Of a stretch of DNA of 64,000 nucleotides, positions 57,768-64,000 are shown piece after piece (position 1 is the first letter of the stretch; every line of letters begins with the position of its first letter). The translations under genes were made by a program, and so were the position numbers. The DNA lies in contig NZ_CABVLM010000009.1 of the NCBI RefSeq assembly GCF_902498845.1, forward strand, positions 1 through 64,000. Reading direction: 5' to 3'. The stretch is from Pseudoalteromonas rhizosphaerae (GTDB lineage: Bacteria; Pseudomonadota; Gammaproteobacteria; Enterobacterales; Alteromonadaceae). The notes below the pieces were generated by a model. It ran no database searches and was not told the origin of the DNA. It was given only the letters and a program-made list of their open reading frames with translations.

Positions 57768-58660
57768 GCTGTCATAAGCTCATAAACCGTAAATGACACT
57801 TCTAGGGCAATTAACAATAAGAAAAATGTGATTAATTGCCCGCTTTTTACTTTAGCACAAACATAAGCCCCTAAAGGTGCTCCTACTACGACCACTGGAA
57901 TAGCCGCTAATAAATACGACTGTATTTCGCTACTTAAGCTATTGAAGAACCATACGTTAGCAATGCTTGCCACCACAGACGTTATTGCCATGATAATCAC
58001 CGAGGTTGCAGTCGCTTTTTGAATATTAGCGTTGCAGGCGATAATCAATAACGCAAAAATAGCAATGTCAGCTCCCGAACCAACTAAGCCAGATGCAACT
58101 CCTCCAATAACAGCAACTAATGCAACTGTAAATGTACTAACGTGTATATCGGTTTGACTACATACATGTTGCACCCTGCAGTAAATACGCCATAAAAGAG
58201 TTAATGCGAAGCATATTAAAAGTACGCTAAAGACTCCTTTAACCACCAGTCTTGGTAATTGATCGGCAATAAAAGTAAGGCTTAGTAATACGCCAACTAA
58301 TGCAGCAGGAGCTGCGATTAATACCACTTGGCGATAATATGGAATACCAGTAAAAATAATGGTTAATGCGGCCGCACTCATACCAAAACTTTGAATCGCT
58401 AACGAGAATACTTTTGCGGTTACAGGATCTATTGCCAGTAACTTAGTCATCACAGGAAATGCTACTGCGCCACCACCAAGTGCAGTGCCACCAGCAACAA
58501 AAGACCCAAAAGCCATAGTCACAACAATGCTAAACTCTGCGATAACACTTTGTAGCGCAGCATTTGCGCCTTGCCAAGCAATTAATGAACAATACACGCC
58601 AGCAACAAATAACCAGGGGATCATACGCAGTTTATGGATCGGTTTAGGTGGTGATTGCAT
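57764..58660 (-). CDS. TauE/SafE family sulfite/organic anion exporter
   Basis: A 298-residue inner-membrane protein of eight or nine helices with the family pattern. [23 protein letters not shown] is the first conserved glycine-rich motif and [14 protein letters not shown] is the repeat in the second half. Family members export sulfite, sulfoacetate or related anions. No sulfur-metabolism genes are adjacent, so the substrate is open. The 58661-58878 gap shared with divergent folM contains no recognised operator. Confidence 0.88.
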   Translation of the reverse strand: MQSPPKPIHKLRMIPWLFVAGVYCSLIAWQGANAALQSVIAEFSIVVTMAFGSFVAGGTALGGGAVAFPVMTKLLAIDPVTAKVFSLAIQSFGMSAAALTIIFTGIPYYRQVVLIAAPAALVGVLLSLTFIADQLPRLVVKGVFSVLLICFALTLLWRIYCRVQHVCSQTDIHVSTFTVALVAVIGGVASGLVGSGADIAIFALLIIACNANIQKATATSVIIMAITSVVASIANVWFFNSLSSEIQSYLLAAIPVVVVGAPLGAYVCAKVKSGQLITFFLLLIALEVSFTVYELMTA

Positions 58661-58878
58661 AGTTACAGATCATAAATTGAAGTTTTATTATTATGCCTGA
58701 CAATCATCGCAGAGCAAATGATCGCAACTGTTCGTTACGGCGTACAAACAGATTGTTATATGAGTGCAATATCTTTGCAGTAAAGATGAAATAGTTCTGT
58801 AATTTAGTTTATAGTTGTTAGTAAAGACATGGTAATCCAGCTCATCGCATTAAAAAACCTAAGGATTTGTATTTAGTT

Positions 58879-59598
58879 ATGACATCGCCCATTTTAATAA
58901 CAGGTGCCGGCCAACGTATTGGTTTAGCACTGGCAAAACATTTTATAGCCCAAGGGCAAGCTATTATCGTTACTTACCGAACTCGCCATCCCGCTATTGA
59001 TGAATTATCTGCCCATGGTGCTGTATGTGTTTACGCAGACTTTAGCACTGACAACGGCATTAATGAGTTTGTCAGTCAATTAAAGCTGCACACAAATAGC
59101 TTAAAGGCGGTGATCCACAATGCCTCGAGTTGGGATTGCGAAGCGAATAATCCAGATAGCAGTACGCTATTTGATAACATGATGCGGATCCATGCTAAAG
59201 CACCTTACTTAATTAACTTAGCGCTTAGCGAGTTACTGTTAAATTTCCAGCAACAGCAGCAACACCCTGCTGATATCATTCATTTAACTGATTATGTTGT
59301 TGAAAAAGGAAGTCCAAAGCATATCGCATATGCCGCAAGTAAAGCCGCCTTAGAAAATATGACAAAATCATTTGCAGCTAAGTTTGCCCCGAATATTAAA
59401 GTGAACGCTATCGCCCCTTCATTAATTATTTTTAATGATCACGATAGCGATGAGTACCGAGAAAAAACCCTTAAAAAATCATTAATGGGCATCGAGCCCG
59501 GTTGTCGCGAAATTATAAACAGCGTCGATTTATTGCTTAGCAGCCATTACATCACGGGACGTTCTTTACCCGTAGATGGTGGCAGACATTTAAAATAA
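58879..59598 (+). CDS. folM: Dihydromonapterin reductase FolM
   Basis: Short-chain dehydrogenase that reduces dihydromonapterin to tetrahydromonapterin with NADPH. The 239-residue protein has the N-terminal nucleotide loop ([15 protein letters not shown]), the catalytic Tyr-Lys pair ([14 protein letters not shown]) and the FolM-specific stretches [11 protein letters not shown] and [11 protein letters not shown]. It ends VDGGRHLK like the E. coli protein. ATG 58879 matches the family start; an in-frame TTG at 58867 directly abuts the AAGGA and is rejected. It leads a folM-folE-folX set. Confidence 0.93.
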   Translation: MTSPILITGAGQRIGLALAKHFIAQGQAIIVTYRTRHPAIDELSAHGAVCVYADFSTDNGINEFVSQLKLHTNSLKAVIHNASSWDCEANNPDSSTLFDNMMRIHAKAPYLINLALSELLLNFQQQQQHPADIIHLTDYVVEKGSPKHIAYAASKAALENMTKSFAAKFAPNIKVNAIAPSLIIFNDHDSDEYREKTLKKSLMGIEPGCREIINSVDLLLSSHYITGRSLPVDGGRHLK

Positions 59599-59617
59599 CG
59601 GATTAATCGAGAAATTT

Positions 59618-60172
59618 ATGCACGATCAATTAAAAAATAGTTACCACGAAATTATTACTGCTGTAGGTGAAGATCCACAACGTGAAGGCCTATTAGACAC
59701 GCCAAAACGCGCCGCCAAAGCGATGGAATATTTGACCAAAGGCTATCGTCAAACATTAGAAGAAATTACCAATAATGCGGTATTTACTTCTGATGCAGAT
59801 GACATGGTTTTAATTCAAGATATAGAGCTTTATTCGATGTGTGAACATCATTTATTACCATTTGTAGGGCGCTGTCATATTGCTTATATTCCTAACGGCA
59901 AAGTGCTGGGTTTATCGAAATTTGCGCGTATTGTTGATATGTTTGCACGCCGCTTTCAAATTCAAGAACAACTGACTCATCAAATCGCTAAAGCGGTTGA
60001 AGAAGTCACCGGTGCAAAAGGCGTTGGTGTAATAGTGGAAGCAAAACATATGTGTATGATGATGCGTGGGGTTGAAAAACAAAACTCAAGTATGCGTACG
60101 TCGGTAATGCTAGGTAACTTCAGAGCCGATCCAAAAACCCGCAATGAGTTTTTACAACTTGTAAAAGGCTAA
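59618..60172 (+). CDS. folE: GTP cyclohydrolase I (FolE)
   Basis: Opens GTP to 7,8-dihydroneopterin triphosphate, the entry step to pterins and folate. The 184-residue protein has the zinc and catalytic residues in [20 protein letters not shown] and [15 protein letters not shown]. The C-terminal [11 protein letters not shown] helix is that of the type I family. Flanking folM and folX imply this copy feeds tetrahydromonapterin. Whether a second folE exists elsewhere cannot be seen here. Confidence 0.96.
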   Translation: MHDQLKNSYHEIITAVGEDPQREGLLDTPKRAAKAMEYLTKGYRQTLEEITNNAVFTSDADDMVLIQDIELYSMCEHHLLPFVGRCHIAYIPNGKVLGLSKFARIVDMFARRFQIQEQLTHQIAKAVEEVTGAKGVGVIVEAKHMCMMMRGVEKQNSSMRTSVMLGNFRADPKTRNEFLQLVKG

Positions 60173-60176
60173 TCCT

Positions 60177-60536
60177 ATGGCCAATGCAATTATCCATGTA
60201 ACTAACTTACGACTGCGCACTTTTATTGGCTTTAATCCCGATGAACGTGAGAAGAAGCAGGATGTAGTGATCAATTTAGAAATTCACTATCCTGCTGAGC
60301 AAGCCTGTGAAACGGATCAAGTTGAACAAGCACTTAATTATAAAGTGATCACCAAAGAAGTGATTAGTATTGTTGAGCAAGGTCACTTTTTATTGCTTGA
60401 AAAACTAGTGGCAGAAATACTCAGTGTTTGCCATAGCCATAGCAGCGTGAATTATGCAAAAGTGCGAGTTGATAAACCTCACGCTTTGCGTTTTGCAGAT
60501 TCAGTATCGCTAACACTCGATTGGAGTAAAGCTTAA
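60177..60536 (+). CDS. folX: Dihydroneopterin triphosphate 2'-epimerase FolX
   Basis: Epimerises dihydroneopterin triphosphate to the monapterin form. The 119-residue protein belongs to the FolB/FolX fold. It matches FolX in IHVTNLRLRTFIGFNPDE, ALNYKVITKEVI, and the end of the domain, DKPHALRFADSVSLTLDW. The His-Ala-Leu-Arg-Phe-Ala-Asp-Ser tail is the FolX hallmark that FolB lacks. It lies 4 bp behind folE and overlaps the stop of the convergent yqaA by 4 bp. Confidence 0.92.
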   Translation: MANAIIHVTNLRLRTFIGFNPDEREKKQDVVINLEIHYPAEQACETDQVEQALNYKVITKEVISIVEQGHFLLLEKLVAEILSVCHSHSSVNYAKVRVDKPHALRFADSVSLTLDWSKA

Positions 60537-60967
60537 AGCAACTTATCCAGCCCAACGGCAAAGGCTAGTACAAGCAAGTAACGTGCGCCTTTGCCAAGGG
60601 TAACCAGCCATAAAAATGTCCACCAGCGCACTTTAAAAATGCCTCCTACAACTGTTAGCGGATCACCAATAATTGGTAGCCATGCCAACAACAGACTATA
60701 AACACCATACTTTTCAAAGCGCTCTGCAGCCTTATCGATACTTGCCTGCGACACGGGAAACCATTTCCGATCCTTAAAACGTATGACTTGCGTGCCTAAC
60801 CAGTAATTAACGCAACTACCTAGTACGTTACCAACTGTGGCACTGAGCCATAACAACCAAAGTAAATATTCTCCTTTGGTCACCATTGCTGTGAGTACCA
60901 CTTCTGATGAGCTTGGCAATAATGTTGCCGAAATAAACGCAGTAAAGAACAGAGTTAAATAAGCCAT
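60533..60967 (-). CDS. yqaA: YqaA-type VTT/SNARE-associated membrane protein
   Basis: A 144-residue inner-membrane protein of the small DedA-like group. It has a re-entrant helix with FFTAFISATLLPSSSEVVLTAM and the conserved glycine stretch ATVGNVLGSCVNYWLG. The basic pocket and closing helices are FEKYGVYSLLLAWLPIIGDPLTVVGG. DedA-family members flip undecaprenyl phosphate or phospholipids, but the YqaA branch is uncharacterised. It ends in the convergent folX overlap. Confidence 0.88.
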   Translation of the reverse strand: MAYLTLFFTAFISATLLPSSSEVVLTAMVTKGEYLLWLLWLSATVGNVLGSCVNYWLGTQVIRFKDRKWFPVSQASIDKAAERFEKYGVYSLLLAWLPIIGDPLTVVGGIFKVRWWTFLWLVTLGKGARYLLVLAFAVGLDKLL

Positions 60968-60990
60968 CTAAGCCTTTATTAATACATATA

Positions 60991-61014
60991 AAAAACCCAG
61001 CATTTGCTGGGTTT
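60991..61014 (-). terminator. Rho-independent terminator of the DUF4870 gene
   Basis: AAACCCAGCA and TGCTGGGTTT form a 10-bp perfect stem with a tight 2-nt loop (or a shorter stem with a 4-nt loop). On the minus strand a run of six T follows. It lies 20 bp past the DUF4870 stop. Confidence 0.9.
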
Positions 61015-61033
61015 AATAAAAATGAAGAGTAGT

Positions 61034-61405
61034 TTATTTTATCAATTGTAAGCTAAATGGGTAGTTAAACTCTTTACCGTCATTAGTTTTGATTGCGCCA
61101 ATCACTACCATAATAAACGAGAAAATAGCGACTATAGGTAATAGAATTACTCCGATAACTGCAAACATCAAAATCAAACACACTATATATGCTATGAACA
61201 TAGTGATTTGAAAGTTAAGCGATTTACGCCCATGTTCAGCCACTAATGGCATTTCATCTTTTTTTATTAACCAGACAATCAGCGGACCGATGATACTACC
61301 CATAGGTATAATAAATCCGGCTAATGCGCTTAAATGACATAACATCGCCCACATACGCTCATCTTTACTCGTTATAACTGGTTCAACCTGTTGATTATCT
61401 TCCAT
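61034..61405 (-). CDS. DUF4870 (Tic20-like) small membrane protein
   Basis: A 123-residue protein with the DUF4870 pattern. A short acidic N-terminus is followed by RMWAMLCHLSALAGFIIPMGSIIGPLIVWLIKKDE and then EHGRKSLNFQITMFI and two further helices, about three or four membrane segments in all. Function unknown. The ATG at 61405 has a perfect AAGGAG 6 nt upstream, so I prefer it to the ATG at 61411 that abuts the Shine-Dalgarno. Flanked by terminators on both sides; single gene. Confidence 0.87.
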   Translation of the reverse strand: MEDNQQVEPVITSKDERMWAMLCHLSALAGFIIPMGSIIGPLIVWLIKKDEMPLVAEHGRKSLNFQITMFIAYIVCLILMFAVIGVILLPIVAIFSFIMVVIGAIKTNDGKEFNYPFSLQLIK

Positions 61406-61533
61406 TACCATCTCCTTATTTCGTTAATACCTATATGCTGACCTTTTTCAGTCTTAATGTCTAGATTTTAATCAGCGTCGTCGATACTGCTAAGCTCGAG
61501 CAAGTGTGCAAAACCACAACACTTAATTTAGAC

Positions 61534-61569
61534 AAAAAATTAAGGCGTAACCTAAGTCACGCCTTAATT
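61534..61569 (-). terminator. Rho-independent terminator of the S9A peptidase gene
   Basis: AATTAAGGCGT (61538-61548) pairs perfectly with ACGCCTTAATT (61559-61569) over a 10-nt loop. On the minus strand the stem runs into six T residues. It lies 22 bp past the stop. Confidence 0.92.
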
Positions 61570-61590
61570 GTAAAACACTAAAATCAGTTA

Positions 61591-63771
61591 TTACTTTTTA
61601 ATACCAGCTAGATCTAAGATAAATGCATAATTTAGAGCTGTATCTTGAAGGCTTTTAAAACGCCCAGATGCGCCGCCATGGCCTGCTTCCATATCAATTT
61701 TAAACAGTAGTTTATTATCATCGGTTTTAAACTCACGTAATTTTGCAACCCATTTTGCTGGTTCAAAATATTGCACTTGAGAATCATGCAAACCTGTGGT
61801 GACCAACATATTTGGATACGCTTGTTTACTCACTTGATCGTACGGTGAGTAAGACAGCATATAATCATAATATAGTTTGTCATTTGGGTTGCCCCACTCG
61901 CCGTACTCGTTGGTTGTTAATGGTAAGCTCGCATCTAACATAGTGGTCACTACATCAACAAATGGCACAGCCGCAACCATCCCCTGATAAAGCTCTGGTG
62001 CTTGGTTTGCCACGGCGCCCATTAATAAGCCGCCCGCACTGCCGCCCATCGCGAATATTTTATCTTGCGCACCATACTGCTGGGTAACTAAGCCTTTGGT
62101 TACATCAACAAAGTCATTAAAAGTATTCTTTTTATTGAGTAGCTTGCCATCTTCATACCAAGGACGACCGAGCATCTGCGAGCCACGAATATGCGCGATA
62201 GCAAATACAAAGCCTCGATCAAGTAAACTCAAACGGCTACTAGAAAAACTTGGATCCATGGTTGCCCCATACGACCCATAGCCATATTGTAACAATGGAT
62301 TAGTGCCATCTTTTTTGAATTTATCTTTGCGATAAACTAAACTCACCGGTACTTTTACGCCATCTCGCGCAGTAATAAATAGTCGCTCCGATGCATAATT
62401 ATCGGCATTAAAATCACCGATCACTTGTTGCTGTTTTAACAGTGTTTTCGTTGTGCTATTCAAATCGATATCATACGATGAACCAGGCGTCGTCATACTG
62501 GCATAATATACTCGTAAGCTTTCGCTATCTAATTCATTATTACCATATGTTCTGACCATATAACTGCTGTCATTAAAGCTCAGCTGCTGTTCATCACCCG
62601 ACTTTAAGTTGCGTATCGTTAAACGAGATTGCCCCATTTCACGCTCTTTATACACTAAATGATCAGTGAACAAATCGATGCCTTCAAGCTTAATATCATC
62701 ACGCGCGGCGATCAGTGTTTGCCAATTCGCTTTGTCGTGCGCTTTATCTTTATCCACCGTCATTAGCTGAAAGTTTACTGCGTTAAGGTTCGTGACTATG
62801 TAATAAGTATCACCGAGTTTAGCAATATCATATTCTAGGTTTTCTTCACGTTCAATTAAGCGCTTTGGCTGCGCCTTGACGTCATTAGCATCAATTACCG
62901 ACACACCTGAAGCGTTAGTACTGCCATGCCAAATATAAATTTCTTGTTTGTCTTTACTCTTACCAAGGCCAGTGTAATAACTTGTGTTAGTCTCTTCGTA
63001 CACTAACTCATCTTGTGCTTGTGGCGTACCTAAGGTATGGCGATAAACCTGATAACCTAACAATGTCTGTAAGTCTTTTTTAATGTAATAAAAAGTTTTA
63101 TTATCATTCGCCCAGACGATATCACCATCGGTCCCTTCGAGCTTATCTTCTAGTAATTTACCGGTCTTTAAATCTTTCACTAAAATAGAGTAGATTCGTC
63201 GACTTACCGTGTCTTCACCATATGCTAATAAGTGACCATTTGGGCTGACAGATAAACCTGTTGCTGCGAAATAGTCATGGCCTTTTGCCAACTCATTTAC
63301 ATCTAATATAACGTGTTGATCAGTGCCCTTATCATCGCTACTGCGAACATAAGTCGGGTATTCATTATCCCCTCGCGTTTGCGATGAATAATAATAATCG
63401 CCACTTTTAGTTGGCACGGAGTCATCATCTTTTTGAATGCGCCCTTTTAACTCTTCAAACAAAGTAGTTTGTAACGCTTTAGTATGCTTTAGCATCGCAT
63501 CAGTATAGGTATTTTCTGCATTAAGGTGTGCTATGACAGCTGCATCTTTTCGTGCATCGTCACGCATCCAATAGTAATTATCGGTGCGCGTATCACCATG
63601 AATAGTCATTTCGAAAGGGATCTTATTGGCTACCGGTGCAGTTACATTAACCACTGCAGCTTCACTCTGTACAGCCTCGGATTTTATATTATTTTGTTCT
63701 GGGGCTTTATTACAGCCCGCTAAAATAGCTAACGACAAAGCCGCTAACGCAAATGATTGACGTGTTTTCAT
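61591..63771 (-). CDS. S9A oligopeptidase B-like lipoprotein
   Basis: A 726-residue serine peptidase of the prolyl oligopeptidase family. The leader has lipobox LAGC (Cys20) and a flexible Glu/Asn/Ala linker. The mature protein starts with the S9A propeller signature (DNYYWMRDDARKD) and ends with an alpha/beta-hydrolase domain. The nucleophile is Ser578 (AMGGSAGGLLMG), Asp lies in TGLHDSQVQYFEP and His in EAGHGGASGR. The hydrolase region reads like oligopeptidase B (PtrB), which cuts after Arg or Lys. A lipid anchor is unusual compared with cytosolic PtrB and implies action in the envelope. Single gene with its own terminator. Confidence 0.9.
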   Translation of the reverse strand: MKTRQSFALAALSLAILAGCNKAPEQNNIKSEAVQSEAAVVNVTAPVANKIPFEMTIHGDTRTDNYYWMRDDARKDAAVIAHLNAENTYTDAMLKHTKALQTTLFEELKGRIQKDDDSVPTKSGDYYYSSQTRGDNEYPTYVRSSDDKGTDQHVILDVNELAKGHDYFAATGLSVSPNGHLLAYGEDTVSRRIYSILVKDLKTGKLLEDKLEGTDGDIVWANDNKTFYYIKKDLQTLLGYQVYRHTLGTPQAQDELVYEETNTSYYTGLGKSKDKQEIYIWHGSTNASGVSVIDANDVKAQPKRLIEREENLEYDIAKLGDTYYIVTNLNAVNFQLMTVDKDKAHDKANWQTLIAARDDIKLEGIDLFTDHLVYKEREMGQSRLTIRNLKSGDEQQLSFNDSSYMVRTYGNNELDSESLRVYYASMTTPGSSYDIDLNSTTKTLLKQQQVIGDFNADNYASERLFITARDGVKVPVSLVYRKDKFKKDGTNPLLQYGYGSYGATMDPSFSSSRLSLLDRGFVFAIAHIRGSQMLGRPWYEDGKLLNKKNTFNDFVDVTKGLVTQQYGAQDKIFAMGGSAGGLLMGAVANQAPELYQGMVAAVPFVDVVTTMLDASLPLTTNEYGEWGNPNDKLYYDYMLSYSPYDQVSKQAYPNMLVTTGLHDSQVQYFEPAKWVAKLREFKTDDNKLLFKIDMEAGHGGASGRFKSLQDTALNYAFILDLAGIKK

Positions 63772-63857
63772 AGTATTCCCTAGAGTTATTATTATTCCAC
63801 TACTAGCAATATATCTAACTAACTGTTGATTACCTATATTAGTTTGTAAAGCAATGT

Positions 63858-63881
63858 AAAAAGGGAGCCTAAGCTCCCTTT
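63858..63881 (-). terminator. Terminator downstream of the partial right-edge gene
   Basis: AAAGGGAGC and GCTCCCTTT form a perfect 9-bp stem with a CTAA loop. On the minus strand it is followed by further T residues. It lies about 60 bp beyond the stop of the gene entering from the right edge. The rest of the gap 63772-63939 should hold the promoter of the S9A lipoprotein gene; no boxes are clear. Confidence 0.88.
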
Positions 63882-63939
63882 GTTTGATTAACTTTGCTCG
63901 TTAGTCACTGATAATTAAAATGACTAACTAAACAATTAA

Positions 63940-64000
63940 TTACTTTTGTTTACGGCGGCGCATAAATGCAAATGGTGCAATAAGCAATGTTAACCATGCT
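63940..64000 (-). CDS. C-terminal end of a GlyGly-CTERM-like surface protein (partial)
   Basis: Only the last 19 codons and stop are inside the window. They read AWLTLLIAPFAFMRRRKQK: a hydrophobic helix ending in a cluster of Arg and Lys. That is the form of GlyGly-CTERM sorting tails processed by rhombosortase in Alteromonadales and Vibrio, and the Gly-rich motif itself would lie just beyond the edge. A terminator follows. A plain C-terminal membrane anchor is an alternative reading. Confidence 0.55.
   Translation of the reverse strand, partial: AWLTLLIAPFAFMRRRKQK

Noticed and set aside
1..64000. CRISPR arrays, toxin-antitoxin pairs, phage-defence cassettes, tRNA genes
   Set aside because: I saw no regularly spaced direct repeats, no defence-gene signatures and no tRNA-like cloverleaf ends on reading both strands; the genes are chromosomal core plus envelope, transport and signalling genes.

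Overview
The window is a 64-kb piece of an AT-rich (roughly 40% G+C by eye) marine gammaproteobacterial chromosome, most likely Pseudoalteromonas or a close Alteromonadales relative. The partial 16S rRNA 5' end at the left edge has a Pseudoalteromonas-like V1 region. Gene blocks match the usual gammaproteobacterial order (gppA-rhlB/trxA-rho, ubiD-fre, hemC-hemD-hemX-hemY, cyaY/lptM-lysA-dapF-DUF484-xerC-yigB, folM-folE-folX). I see no prophage, transposase, integron, CRISPR array or tRNA. This is core chromosome with lineage-specific genes between the conserved blocks.

Layout. 1-663: the 5' end of a 16S gene reading left, with its leader, boxA and two strong promoters. 664-5340: gppA and rhlB (left), trxA and rho (right). 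5619-10495: a TPR hybrid histidine kinase, a DnaJ-related protein and dbpA. 10720-18215: secreted or envelope proteins (M28 and S9 peptidases, a zinc-ribbon/Sel1 membrane protein, a His-rich AztD-like lipoprotein behind two Zur-like boxes, YedI, an MliC-type lysozyme inhibitor). 18292-23031: a chemoreceptor and a PAS-GGDEF-EAL protein. 23198-28187: ubiD, fre, a small barrel protein with a WYL regulator, a CBS protein and adenosine deaminase. 28313-36925: a left-reading run cyaY, esterase, DUF2914, hemC, hemDX (fused), hemY, MASE1-CHASE hybrid kinase. 37074-43226: lptM-lysA-dapF-DUF484-xerC-yigB-retropepsin-like-HopJ-like, tightly packed with many 4-bp overlaps. 43219-48121: a GNAT protein, DUF6482, RluF-like synthase, a BlaI/BlaR1-like pair with a clear operator, MAPEG and EamA. 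48178-52627: a Gdx/SugE-type exporter coupled to a GNAT-nitrilase fusion, then a penicillin-acylase family protein. 52793-58660: a third hybrid kinase, yceH, nadE, TauE/SafE. 58879-64000: the tetrahydromonapterin set folM-folE-folX, YqaA, DUF4870, an oligopeptidase-B-like lipoprotein, and the last codons of a GlyGly-CTERM-like protein.

How it works together. Housekeeping modules cover transcription termination, RNA helicases, heme and ubiquinone synthesis, lysine/peptidoglycan precursors, chromosome dimer resolution, NAD and pterins. They are interspersed with a heavy signalling load (three hybrid kinases, one MCP, one dual c-di-GMP protein) and several exported peptidases, as expected of a motile marine heterotroph that digests protein.

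The most interesting items are regulatory or architectural. They are tandem Zur-like boxes in front of an orphan AztD-like zinc lipoprotein, an intact internal ribosome-binding site at the HemD/HemX fusion joint, and a nested BlaI-type operator controlling a BlaR1-like protease with a TonB-like tail and no beta-lactamase nearby. Also notable are a GNAT-nitrilase fusion translationally coupled to a guanidinium-type exporter, and two copies of a MITE-like inverted repeat. All functional statements are from reading motifs and gene order; no database search was possible.
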